A DNA stretch of 6,656 nt from assembly GCA_015222965.1 (NCBI GenBank), contig JADFWF010000294.1, positions 1-6,656 on the forward strand, in the 5' to 3' direction. The translations under genes were made by a program, and so were the position numbers. This stretch comes from Pseudomonadota bacterium (lineage in GTDB: Bacteria; Pseudomonadota; Gammaproteobacteria; SZUA-229). A model generated the notes under the pieces. The model searched no databases, was not told the origin of the DNA, and saw nothing but the letters and a program-made list of their open reading frames with translations. Below are positions 1 through 6,656 of this stretch, piece by piece; within the stretch, counting starts at the first letter, position 1; the number at the start of each line of letters is the position of its first letter.

Positions 1-2820
1 CTGGTCGTTTTTAACAGCGGTTAGAACAGGTTTGCTCTCTATGGCAAGTGAGGCAAGAGGCACAGGTCTGGCAATAGCGTAACCCTGGGCGTTATCGACA
101 CCGACATCACGCAAGCTGCGGATGATGCTTTCGGAAGCGGCAAATTCGGCGATGGTTTTAATGCCCATCACCTGGCCAACTTCGTTGATGGATTTGACCA
201 TGGCGTAATGCATGGGGTCTTTATCGATGTCCATGACAAAAGTGCCGTCAATTTTTAGATAATCAACCGGCAGGCTGTTCAGGTAGGAGAATGAAGACAG
301 GCCACTGCCAAAGTCATCGAGTGCGAAAGAGCAACCCAGTTTTTTCAGTACGTTCATGAAGTGAACAGCTGTACTCAGGTTATTGATGGCGGCGGTTTCT
401 GTTATCTCGAAACATAACAGTTCGGGGCTCACTTTATATTGTTTAATTTTAGTGACAACAAAATTCAGGAAGTCCCTGTTGGAAAGCGACATGCCTGATA
501 AGTTGACTGAGATTAAAACCTTTTCTCTGCGTGTAGCCAGCCACTGGATAGATTTTTCAACCACCCATTCATCGATCAATGTGATCATGTTGTAGCGTTC
601 AGCAGCGGGCAGGAAGTTACTGGGTGATACGATGTCGCCTTCTTTGTCCACCATGCGTAACAGGATTTCACCATGCAGGATGAAGGCTTGTTCGTGGCCT
701 TTAAGCGGCATGATCTCCTGAAAATATAACTGGAAACGGTCTTCTTCCAGCGCGTGATTGATGCGTGATACCCAGTGCATCTCACGTTGCTGCGTTAATA
801 ACTTGTCATCTTCTGCGGTAAATATTTGTATACGATTACGCCCGCTTTCTTTGGCCAGGTAACAGGCAGAGTCAGCGTTGCTTAAGATCTCTTCACAGGA
901 TATCGTATTATGTGCAATCGGGGAGATGCCGATACTGGCGCCGATGGTGAATGTGCTGTCGTTCCAGGTGAACTGAAAATTCTTTATCACCTCGAGCAAA
1001 CCTGCGGAGATGTTCTGCGCTTTATTGACGTCTGCGTTTTCCAGCAGCAGGCCAAACTCATCGCCACCAAGACGGGCTAATATGCCTTTATTGTCTAAAG
1101 TGTTCTGCAGTAACAGGGTGATCTGTTTTAACAGTTCATCGCCAGCAGTGTGACCACAGGTATCATTGACCAGCTTAAACTGGTCGAGGTCGATGTAACA
1201 CAGCGTGTTAACTGACTCATGCATGTTCTGTGTTGATATAACATGTTTTAGCCGGCGTTCAAATTCATAACGGTTGATCAGTCCGGTCAACGCATCGTGC
1301 GTTGCCTGGAAGGTTAACTGTCTGTTGAGTGAACGCTGGACTGACTCATCGTGAATGATGACGACGATGCCGGCAATCTCATCTTCATGGTCACGCATCG
1401 GTGCGACGACGTATTCTACCGGCGTTTCTATACCGCTGTTGTTCTGAATGAGGATGGCGCTTATCGGTTCATCGAGCACTGTTTTGTATTCGATGTTTTC
1501 TGTCGGGTCATAGATTCGAGAGTGGGTTTCTTCATTTAACGCGTGCATCACCTGCACCAGCGGTTTGTCTATAGCTTCAGCTTCAGTCCAGCCGGTCAGC
1601 TGTTCGGCCATCGGGTTTATGGATTTTACATAGCCGTCGATGGTGGTAGTGATCACACCGTCGACGATCGACTGCAGGGTCATGTGCAGGAAGTTGCTCT
1701 GCCGCTCAGCATGTTTTGCGTGTGATTCAGCGGTTTCTTTCGCCTGTTTGAATTTCTGTTCTGTTTTTTTATGGTCTTCAACTTCGTTTGTCAGGTCGTT
1801 AATCAAAGACTGTATTTTTCCGACCATCAGGTTAAAGGCATGTATCGGTGCCCTGATCTCGTTGTAGCCGCCTTCCTCAACAGAAGCAAACTCACCGCGG
1901 GCGCTGCTGTCTGCAGCACGCCGTAAGTTCTTCAGTGGTAATAAACCACGATGCAATATCATAAATGCGAATAGCAGGGTGAAAAGTGTCAGTGCTGTAG
2001 CACCGAGGATAATCTTGTATCGGGTGTCATCTAAATGGTTTTTAAAGGCAGTGATGTCGGAGGCGCCACTGATCTTCATAGAAATATTGTCTTGTGTGTC
2101 AGTGATTAAATAGGTGCTTACCAGATGTTTTTTTGCATCGCTTTTAGTAGGCCAGTTCACCGATTGATGAAGCAACTCATTTTTATTGCTGTATATTTTT
2201 AATGGCAGACCGAGCTCTGCTTCTATCTGTGTCAGTATGTGTGCCGGGCTGGTAATGATCTGTATGTAGCCTTTGGATCTGATGCTGCCGATAGAGATGA
2301 GGGTGGTGAGTAATGGCTGGTTATTGTATTCACACAGTTCAGATTTTGGCTTGGTGCGTTGTATGTTTGGCAGGCTGCTTACATAGTTGATGGTCTGCGC
2401 GCAAGGCAGGTTATCCTTGCTGTTGATATCGATACCACGATCAGAACTTGTGATGAGTTGGAAGTTGTTATCGTAGATCAATATCTTTTCAAGTTTGATG
2501 AGCCCGATAGTTACGTAATAACGGTTGAACTCCTGATCCAGCCAGTAAACCATGTCATCGATGTTATTCGCCGCAAAGGCAGTTTTGAACTCTGATTCAT
2601 TCTGCAATCTGAAGCCGAGTTCTTTTTGTCGCTCGGTCAATTTTTTTATCAGGTCGGCAGATTTAATGGCGATGAGCTGATTGACCGATTGCGTCTGCTG
2701 TTCATAAGCGACCTTTCGATAAGTGAAGTCTGTAGCGATGACGAGCATGATACCGATAACACCTATCAATAAAATAGTGATTGCTAAGGTTTTCTGCAAT
2801 GTCAGGTGTTTTTTGTTCAT
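1..2820 (-). CDS. Membrane-bound PAS-GGDEF-EAL c-di-GMP signalling protein (C-terminal tip outside window)
   Basis: This is a bifunctional-type c-di-GMP protein. GGDEF domains join two GTP into c-di-GMP and EAL domains cut it to pGpG. The frame reads without a stop through 940 codons to the window edge. Visible order: short Lys-rich N-terminus, membrane helix about 8-29, periplasmic region about 31-268, second helix about 269-289, HAMP-like segment about 290-340, charged coiled coil about 341-374, PAS about 375-490, GGDEF about 500-668, EAL about 685-930. GGDEF signatures look active: DALTGLINR at 509-517 and GGDEF at 585-589; the usual RxxD inhibitory site is DNKG here. The EAL motif is EIL (E718) with N773, E805, D835/D836, K856, E892 and Q912 in expected places, so hydrolysis is likely. 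The glutamate usually found three residues after E892 is alanine. The periplasmic region has C140 and C163. The ATG at 2820 has a weak Shine-Dalgarno and an in-frame TAA just upstream. The pattern QGYAIARP at 912-919 normally lies near the end of the domain, so little is missing. The input signal is unknown. Confidence 0.95.
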   Translation of the reverse strand, partial: MNKKHLTLQKTLAITILLIGVIGIMLVIATDFTYRKVAYEQQTQSVNQLIAIKSADLIKKLTERQKELGFRLQNESEFKTAFAANNIDDMVYWLDQEFNRYYVTIGLIKLEKILIYDNNFQLITSSDRGIDINSKDNLPCAQTINYVSSLPNIQRTKPKSELCEYNNQPLLTTLISIGSIRSKGYIQIITSPAHILTQIEAELGLPLKIYSNKNELLHQSVNWPTKSDAKKHLVSTYLITDTQDNISMKISGASDITAFKNHLDDTRYKIILGATALTLFTLLFAFMILHRGLLPLKNLRRAADSSARGEFASVEEGGYNEIRAPIHAFNLMVGKIQSLINDLTNEVEDHKKTEQKFKQAKETAESHAKHAERQSNFLHMTLQSIVDGVITTTIDGYVKSINPMAEQLTGWTEAEAIDKPLVQVMHALNEETHSRIYDPTENIEYKTVLDEPISAILIQNNSGIETPVEYVVAPMRDHEDEIAGIVVIIHDESVQRSLNRQLTFQATHDALTGLINRYEFERRLKHVISTQNMHESVNTLCYIDLDQFKLVNDTCGHTAGDELLKQITLLLQNTLDNKGILARLGGDEFGLLLENADVNKAQNISAGLLEVIKNFQFTWNDSTFTIGASIGISPIAHNTISCEEILSNADSACYLAKESGRNRIQIFTAEDDKLLTQQREMHWVSRINHALEEDRFQLYFQEIMPLKGHEQAFILHGEILLRMVDKEGDIVSPSNFLPAAERYNMITLIDEWVVEKSIQWLATRREKVLISVNLSGMSLSNRDFLNFVVTKIKQYKVSPELLCFEITETAAINNLSTAVHFMNVLKKLGCSFALDDFGSGLSSFSYLNSLPVDYLKIDGTFVMDIDKDPMHYAMVKSINEVGQVMGIKTIAEFAASESIIRSLRDVGVDNAQGYAIARPVPLASLAIESKPVLTAVKNDQ

Positions 2821-2848
2821 GTACTGCGTAAGTTAAATACAAAAAATA

Positions 2849-3355
2849 TTAATCGGTTTTAATGTACTGGTAGCCTTTTTCTTTCCACTCGGCAAAACCG
2901 CCTTTGAACCATGACAGATTATGGTAACCGCAGGAGCGGGCGACTTTTATGGAGACCACGCTGCGGCCACATTGTACGCCGTTACAGTAAAACATCAGGG
3001 CTTGTTTTTTATCGGTAATGATTTTCTTTAAGGAATTACAGTTGGTTTTGATATCGGGCAGGCTGATGCTGCTTTCGATATATCCATAATCCCTGTCTTC
3101 TTTGATCCGTGCGTCGATCAACATCGGTGGTTTATCTGAAGCTAAGCTTTTGATAAGCTGCTCAGCGCTGACGGTAGTAACCCCTGCGATTTGATCGGGC
3201 ACGACTACCTTCGGTTTGGCCAGGTTTGGTTTTTCCTGAGCAAAGGCATTGGTGCATATGAAAAATGGCACTATAAATAGAATGAGACCATGACTGAACC
3301 TGAATTTTCTGCCAAACATAGAAGGGTATTCGAAATTGTTATTTCGCAGTTTCAC
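2849..3355 (-). CDS. Exported single-domain rhodanese-like protein
   Basis: A 168-residue protein with a signal peptide followed by one rhodanese fold. The hydrophobic stretch is about 22-36 and ends in AFA at 37-39, a likely signal peptidase I site, so the mature protein is probably periplasmic. Rhodanese landmarks are LIDAR at 79-83, GYIESSISLP at 91-100, the active loop at 124-132 and WFKGGFAEW at 149-157. The loop reads CNGVQCGRS: C124 sits where the persulfide-forming cysteine is expected, but R131 is seven residues on rather than the five of the standard CxxGxR loop, and a second cysteine (C129) lies inside it. It resembles the CNGPxCxRS-type loops of some periplasmic rhodanese-like proteins. 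C106 and C142 are also present. Sulfurtransferase activity is possible but not proven; a thiol redox or binding role is an alternative. The GTG start at 3355 is chosen because GAGG lies five bases upstream; the ATG at 3319 (residue 13) has no such site. The c-di-GMP gene follows after 28 nt, suggesting one transcript. Confidence 0.88.
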   Translation of the reverse strand: MKLRNNNFEYPSMFGRKFRFSHGLILFIVPFFICTNAFAQEKPNLAKPKVVVPDQIAGVTTVSAEQLIKSLASDKPPMLIDARIKEDRDYGYIESSISLPDIKTNCNSLKKIITDKKQALMFYCNGVQCGRSVVSIKVARSCGYHNLSWFKGGFAEWKEKGYQYIKTD

Positions 3356-3360
3356 TCACA

Positions 3361-3364
3361 CCTC
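3361..3364 (-). promoter_or_regulatory. Ribosome binding site that fixes the rhodanese GTG start
   Basis: On the minus strand the sequence reads TTTGAGG, then TGTGA, then the GTG. A GAGG five bases before the codon is a good Shine-Dalgarno. The alternative in-frame ATG at 3319 is preceded by CGAATACCCTTCT, with no purine-rich site, so the longer N-terminus (12 residues ahead of that methionine) is preferred. Confidence 0.65.
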
Positions 3365-3376
3365 AAATTAAAATAA

Positions 3377-3432
3377 TTTATAGATTTACAGCGGGATACT
3401 GTTGCCTCAATTCTAGACAATGAATCTATAAA
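3377..3432. repeat. Perfect 10-bp inverted repeat, 36-bp spacer, in divergent control region
   Basis: TTTATAGATT at 3377-3386 is the exact reverse complement of AATCTATAAA at 3423-3432. Each arm contains TATAAA, one reading left and the other right. The left arm could be the -10 box of the rhodanese/c-di-GMP operon: minus-strand TATAAA at 3377-3382, with a poor -35 (GCAACA) 17 bp upstream. The arms could instead be paired sites for a regulator. The spacing of about 46 bp between arm centres is more than four helical turns, so it would need looping or two independent sites. AT-rich sequence makes chance matches more likely than usual. Confidence 0.4.
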
Positions 3433-3443
3433 ATGTATGATAA

Positions 3444-3460
3444 TCGACAAAATGCGTCGA
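3444..3460. promoter_or_regulatory. Candidate operator palindrome TCGAC-N7-GTCGA
   Basis: TCGAC at 3444-3448 and GTCGA at 3456-3460 form a perfect 5-bp inverted repeat whose centres are 12 bp apart, a spacing that could suit a dimeric helix-turn-helix protein. It lies between the two divergent transcription units. I cannot match it to a named regulator; a 5-bp arm can occur by chance. Confidence 0.25.
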
Positions 3461-3563
3461 AAACCTGACAAACATCACAGATTTAGAGAGCAACGTGAGA
3501 ATCTAGTGTGCAAGAGTATTGTTAGCGGTATTTTATGCCAATTATTCAATATCATTTCTTAGA

Positions 3564-3616
3564 TTGACTCGGATTCGCCTAATAATGTATGAATGACGCC
3601 TGAATTCGTATAAAAT
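3564..3616 (+). promoter_or_regulatory. Candidate purEK promoter(s)
   Basis: TTGACT at 3564-3569 is one base from the sigma-70 -35 consensus and is followed after 18 bp by TATGAA at 3588-3593, a 4/6 match to the -10 box. A better -10, TATAAA, lies at 3609-3614 but has only a poor -35 (TGTATG) at 17 bp. Either would give a leader of roughly 30-50 nt before purE. No PurR-type operator (ACGCAAACGTTTGCGT-like) is visible, so purine control by PurR as in enterobacteria is not supported. The rest of 3356-3651 shows no gene or obvious riboswitch. Confidence 0.4.
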
Positions 3617-3651
3617 CGCCGGTTTTTCTGCGGAAATAGCGGAGACATTCT

Positions 3652-4170
3652 ATGTCACAACAAGACCAGAACGAAGACCAGAGCGGTAAAATTGCAGTTG
3701 TCATGGGCAGTCAGAGTGACTGGCCGATAATGAAGCATGCGGTAGAGCAGCTGGAAGCATTTGGTGTTGCCTATCAGGCAAAAGTTGTTTCGGCTCATCG
3801 TACGCCTGAATTACTTTTTGAATTTGCTGATTCAGCCAGAGCAAATGGCTTTTCTGCAATAATTGCAGGTGCTGGCGGCGCGGCACATTTGCCGGGCATG
3901 CTGGCTTCAAAAACCACGCTGCCGGTTCTCGGTGTGCCGGTGCCTTCAAAGTACCTTAAAGGCATGGATTCATTATTATCTATCGTGCAGATGCCCAAAG
4001 GTATTCCAGTAGCAACCTATGCCATTGGTGAAGCGGGCGCTGCAAACGCAGCGCTGTCTGCAATATCAATCCTGGCGGTGACTGATGAGTCTATGGCGGT
4101 CAAATTAGCTGAATTTAGAGAAAAGCAGCAGCAGGCAGTTTTTGCCATGACCCTGCCGCCAGAAGAGTAA
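3652..4170 (+). CDS. purE: N5-carboxyaminoimidazole ribonucleotide mutase, class I PurE
   Basis: PurE moves the carboxylate of N5-CAIR to carbon, giving CAIR in the cytosolic de novo purine pathway. It is the second half of the two-step carboxylation whose first half is PurK. The 172 residues compare with 169 in E. coli. Signatures: GSQSDW at 19-24 (phosphate and substrate binding), SAHRTP at 47-52 with H49 aligning with catalytic H45 of E. coli, [10 protein letters not shown] at 73-82, and [21 protein letters not shown] starting at 114. The pairing with purK supports the class I mutase rather than class II AIR carboxylase. The ATG has GGAG seven bases upstream (3641-3644). The N-terminus carries about eight extra polar, Gln/Asp-rich residues before the first strand. 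purK starts seven bases after its stop, so the two are almost certainly co-transcribed. Class I PurE forms an octamer in characterised relatives. Confidence 0.97.
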   Translation: MSQQDQNEDQSGKIAVVMGSQSDWPIMKHAVEQLEAFGVAYQAKVVSAHRTPELLFEFADSARANGFSAIIAGAGGAAHLPGMLASKTTLPVLGVPVPSKYLKGMDSLLSIVQMPKGIPVATYAIGEAGAANAALSAISILAVTDESMAVKLAEFREKQQQAVFAMTLPPEE

Positions 4171-4177
4171 CGCTGTT

Positions 4178-5308
4178 ATGAGCGCACAGATTCTACCGGG
4201 TGCTACGCTTGGCGTTTTAGGCGGTGGCCAGTTGGGCCGCATGTTTTGTGTGGCCGCACGTACCATGGGGTACCGAGTTGTTGTGCTCGACCCTGATCCT
4301 TACTGCGGTGCTGGCATGATCGCCGACCTGCACATCAAAGCCGACTATACAGATCAGGCGGCACTTCAGGAAATGGCTGGTCAGTGTGACGCTATTACTC
4401 TGGAATTTGAAAATATCCCTTCTGAAAGCGTTCGTTTTATTACTGATAAAACCACGGTTTACCCGGTTGCTGAATCTCTGGAAATCGCACAGAACCGTGA
4501 TCTGGAAAAGCAGTTTGCGAAGAAAGCCGGGTTACAGCCAGTGCCATATTTTGCTCTCATGCAGGAAAGTGATCTGCAGCAGGCGGCCAGTGAGGTTGGT
4601 TTTCCAGCAATTTTGAAGAGTAATACCCTGGGTTATGACGGCAAAGGCCAGTATGTTGTAAATGATTTATCAGAACTCAGTGATGCCTATGATCAGGTTG
4701 GCAAAGTTGATTGTGTGCTGGAAAAGAAAGTAAATATCCGATGTGAAGTTTCTGCCATCGTCGCCAGAAATGCGCAGGCTGAGCTGGCAAGTTTTCCTGT
4801 TTCGGAAAACCAGCACAGAAACGGTGTGCTGCATATGAGCATCGTGCCTGCACGGGTCGATGACAGGGTGGCGCAGAAAGCGATAGACGGTGCCTCGGTG
4901 CTGGCTGATGCCATGTCCTATGTTGGTATTTTAGCGGTAGAGTTTTTTGTCAGTGATGACGGTGTGCTGTACTTTAATGAGATGGCACCGCGCCCGCATA
5001 ATAGTGGGCATTACTCCAAAGATGCCTGTGTCACTTCACAGTTCGAGCAGCAGGTGCGCATGATGTGCGGCCTGAAACCTGGTGATACCCGTCTTATGTC
5101 ACCGGTTGTGATGGTTAATATGCTGGGTGATTTATGGCTGCCGAACTGGGCTGATATATTTGCGCAGAATAATATCAAGTTACATCTCTATGGCAAGACC
5201 GAAGCTCGCCCGGGTAGAAAGATGGGGCACTTTAACGTTTTGGCGGAAGATGTTGAGTCTGCGTTGGTTGTGGCTGAGGGTGTTTTTACCAGGCTGTCGG
5301 GCAATTGA
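4178..5308 (+). CDS. purK: N5-carboxyaminoimidazole ribonucleotide synthase PurK
   Basis: PurK is an ATP-grasp enzyme that uses ATP and bicarbonate to carboxylate AIR to N5-CAIR, which the adjacent PurE rearranges. The protein has 376 residues, somewhat longer than the 355 of E. coli and similar to many non-enteric PurK proteins. In order: N-terminal nucleotide-fold loop GGGQLGRM at 15-22; ATP-grasp region from about 105, with ILKSNTLGYDGKGQ at 145-158; metal/ATP ligands E255 and N267-E268; substrate motif PRPHNSGHYS at 271-280; and the C-terminal ARPGRKMGHFNV at 343-354. All are intact. The start at 4178 is only seven bases after the purE stop; a purine-rich AGAAGAG at the end of purE (4161-4167) is a plausible ribosome site, and translational coupling is likely. 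It converges with rhlB across a hairpin-forming spacer. Confidence 0.97.
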   Translation: MSAQILPGATLGVLGGGQLGRMFCVAARTMGYRVVVLDPDPYCGAGMIADLHIKADYTDQAALQEMAGQCDAITLEFENIPSESVRFITDKTTVYPVAESLEIAQNRDLEKQFAKKAGLQPVPYFALMQESDLQQAASEVGFPAILKSNTLGYDGKGQYVVNDLSELSDAYDQVGKVDCVLEKKVNIRCEVSAIVARNAQAELASFPVSENQHRNGVLHMSIVPARVDDRVAQKAIDGASVLADAMSYVGILAVEFFVSDDGVLYFNEMAPRPHNSGHYSKDACVTSQFEQQVRMMCGLKPGDTRLMSPVVMVNMLGDLWLPNWADIFAQNNIKLHLYGKTEARPGRKMGHFNVLAEDVESALVVAEGVFTRLSGN

Positions 5309-5321
5309 TTGGGAAAACGTT

Positions 5322-5424
5322 AATGAATAATGAATAATGAATAATTAAAAAGCTAGAGTGTCATTGCGAGGAACGACTCTTTAGTGTCTTTTAGTTCTTA
5401 ATTATTCACTGTTCATTATTCATT
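5322..5424. repeat. Long imperfect hairpin with heptamer-repeat arms between convergent genes
   Basis: Arm 5322-5348 pairs with 5398-5424 at 25 of 27 positions; one of the two mismatches (T5335 with G5411) can wobble in RNA. The left arm is three perfect copies of AATGAAT (5322-5342) plus AATTAA; the right arm is a slightly diverged reverse complement. The 49-nt loop contains AGAGT (5355-5359) and ACTCT (5376-5380), a small inner stem enclosing GTCATTGCGAGGAACG. The block fills nearly all of the 122-bp gap, ending six bases before the rhlB stop codon. It is probably read as RNA from both sides and may act as a bidirectional 3' end or mRNA-stabilising structure, but it lacks the GC stem and U-run of a standard intrinsic terminator. 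The terminal inverted repeats also fit a small non-coding mobile element; no clear target duplication is seen. Confidence 0.75.
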
Positions 5425-5430
5425 GACCGG

Positions 5431-6656
5431 TTATCTTCTCCGATTCCGGTTATCTCTACCGCGGTTCTGGTTGCGATTCCCACCACCAGGTCGATTACCC
5501 CCGGGGCGAGGTCTCCGCTCCATCTTGATCGGCGGTTTCGGCTCAGCTAGCAAATCACCGGTCACCGGCTCTTTGCCGATCTTCTTATCGATATATTCTT
5601 CGATATCCATGATGTAATGCGCAAAATCTTCGCAGGCAAAACTGATGGCGAAACCACTAGCGCCAGCGCGCGCGGTGCGGCCGATGCGGTGTACGTAATC
5701 TTCGCCTGACTGTGGCAGGTCGAAGTTGAATACGTGGCTGACTTCCGGGATGTGTAATCCGCGGGCAGCGACATCGGTCGCTACCAGCGTGCTGAATTCG
5801 CCGTCCTGAAATTTCTTCAGCAGGGTCTGACGTTTTTTCTGGGGTACATCGCCGGACAATAAGGCCGATTTATAACCGTTGCCTTCCAGCCATGCATAAA
5901 CTTTATCGGCAACACGTTTAGTGTTGATGAAAACGATACTGCGTGTTGGTTTTATCTTGTCCATCAAACCGAGCAATAAAGGGATTTTTTCCTCATTCGC
6001 CGGGTAGTAGATAGACTGCTCGATCTTATCTGCTGTTTTATTTTCGGCTTCGATGCGAATTTCTGCGGGGTCGTTCATGTGTACGTAGGCAAGTTCGCCG
6101 ACGCGATGAGACAGGGTCGCAGAAAATAACAGGCTCAGACGTTTATCTGGATCCGGGCAGCGGTTTAACAGATAGCGCATATCGTCGATAAAGCCAAGAT
6201 CAAACATGCGATCTGCTTCATCCAGTACCACTACTTCGCAACGTTTCAGGCTGAACACTCTCTGTTTGAAAAAATCGATAGTCCGTCCGGGCGTACCGAT
6301 GAGGATGTCGACGCCATCAAGCAGGATGTTGCGCTGTTTGTCGTAATCGGTGCCGCCGTAAGCCAGGCCAAGTTTTAAACCGGTGTATTTGCCGATGACC
6401 GATGCATCTTTATGGATCTGGATCGCCAGTTCGCGTGTCGGCGCCAGGATCATCGCGCGTATCTGAGTTTTTTCGCGATGTTCATGGGAAGGCCTGGTTA
6501 TCAGTTGATTCATGCAGGCAACCATAAAAGCAGCGGTTTTGCCTGTTCCTGTCTGTGCTTCACCAGCGACATCTTTGCCGGTCAGTGCGATAGGAATGCT
6601 CTGTGCCTGAATCGGCGTGCAAAATTCAAAGCCCGCATCAGCGATGCCTTTGGCCA
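5431..6656 (-). CDS. rhlB: ATP-dependent RNA helicase RhlB (N-terminal tip outside window)
   Basis: A DEAD-box RNA helicase; in E. coli RhlB binds RNase E and unwinds RNA for the degradosome. 407 residues are visible (frame open to 6654; the last two bases belong to a split codon) against 421 in all for E. coli, and the frame enters just before the Q motif, so roughly 20-30 residues are missing. Motifs by visible residue: Q motif GFEFCTPIQ at 8-16, Walker A AQTGTGKT at 33-40, PTREL at 72-76, TPGR at 121-124, DEAD at 145-148, SAT at 178-180, ATDVAARG at 292-299 and [10 protein letters not shown] at 322-331. RhlB-specific similarity is strong: [29 protein letters not shown] and [16 protein letters not shown]. 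The tail at 378-407 is very basic, with 11 Arg, 6 Gly and 6 Asn in 30 residues, and likely adds RNA contact. An internal ATG at 6525 follows Walker A and cannot be the real start. It converges on purK; its promoter is outside the window. Confidence 0.95.
   Translation of the reverse strand, partial: AKGIADAGFEFCTPIQAQSIPIALTGKDVAGEAQTGTGKTAAFMVACMNQLITRPSHEHREKTQIRAMILAPTRELAIQIHKDASVIGKYTGLKLGLAYGGTDYDKQRNILLDGVDILIGTPGRTIDFFKQRVFSLKRCEVVVLDEADRMFDLGFIDDMRYLLNRCPDPDKRLSLLFSATLSHRVGELAYVHMNDPAEIRIEAENKTADKIEQSIYYPANEEKIPLLLGLMDKIKPTRSIVFINTKRVADKVYAWLEGNGYKSALLSGDVPQKKRQTLLKKFQDGEFSTLVATDVAARGLHIPEVSHVFNFDLPQSGEDYVHRIGRTARAGASGFAISFACEDFAHYIMDIEEYIDKKIGKEPVTGDLLAEPKPPIKMERRPRPGGNRPGGGNRNQNRGRDNRNRRR

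Noticed and set aside
1351..1867. Three short plus-strand open frames (1351-1539, 1543-1725, 1640-1867) antisense to the c-di-GMP gene
   Set aside because: They lie opposite an intact, motif-rich frame, lack recognisable domains and have no convincing ribosome sites.
2359..2595. Plus-strand open frame of 78 residues opposite the sensor region
   Set aside because: It is the mirror of a real coding frame; the protein shows no family features.
3317..3319. ATG at rhodanese residue 13 as the true start
   Set aside because: It gives a more classical signal peptide but has no Shine-Dalgarno, while the GTG at 3355 has GAGG at good spacing. The mature protein would be identical either way.
3356..3651. 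PurR operator, riboswitch or small gene in the divergent region
   Set aside because: No ACGCAAACGTTTGCGT-like site, no recognisable riboswitch core and no good short coding frame could be seen.
5309..5430. Standard intrinsic terminator for purK or rhlB
   Set aside because: The large hairpin is AT-rich with a 49-nt loop and lacks a GC-rich stem followed directly by a T run, so it was listed as a repeat with only possible 3'-end function.
6523..6525. ATG at 6525 as the helicase start
   Set aside because: The frame continues to the window edge and encodes the Q motif and Walker A upstream of this codon.
5431..6656. RhlE identity for the helicase
   Set aside because: The stretches [20 protein letters not shown] and [16 protein letters not shown] follow RhlB rather than RhlE; the basic tail alone does not decide it.

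Overview
The window looks like ordinary chromosome from a gammaproteobacterium. The helicase at the right end matches RhlB, the RNase E-associated DEAD-box protein, much better than RhlE, DeaD or SrmB, and RhlB is essentially a gammaproteobacterial gene. The purE-purK pair and the moderate base composition agree with this. I cannot name a genus.

Layout from left to right. Positions 1-2820 (minus strand) are one uninterrupted frame of 940 visible codons. It encodes a membrane-anchored c-di-GMP protein with a periplasmic sensor region, HAMP-like linker, coiled coil, PAS, GGDEF and EAL domains. Only its extreme C-terminus lies outside the window. Just upstream in the same direction (2849-3355) is a small exported rhodanese-fold protein with a two-cysteine active loop; the two genes are 28 nt apart and probably form an operon. 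A 296-bp divergent intergenic region (3356-3651) holds the control signals for this operon and for purEK, including a perfect 10-bp inverted repeat and a TCGAC-N7-GTCGA palindrome. purE (3652-4170) and purK (4178-5308) follow on the plus strand and together carry out the two-step carboxylation of AIR in purine synthesis. Between the convergent ends of purK and rhlB lies a long imperfect hairpin (5322-5424) with heptamer-repeat arms and a loop resembling a dispersed bacterial repeat. rhlB (5431 to the window edge, minus strand) is complete at its C-terminus and lacks only its N-terminal tip.

Functionally, purEK and rhlB are housekeeping genes. The least ordinary part is the rhodanese plus GGDEF/EAL pair: a periplasmic sulfur/thiol-type protein beside a c-di-GMP protein whose periplasmic domain has two cysteines. 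A redox or sulfur input to c-di-GMP signalling is a reasonable but untested inference. I found no RNA gene, CRISPR array, transposase or phage gene. No clearly new multi-gene system is visible.
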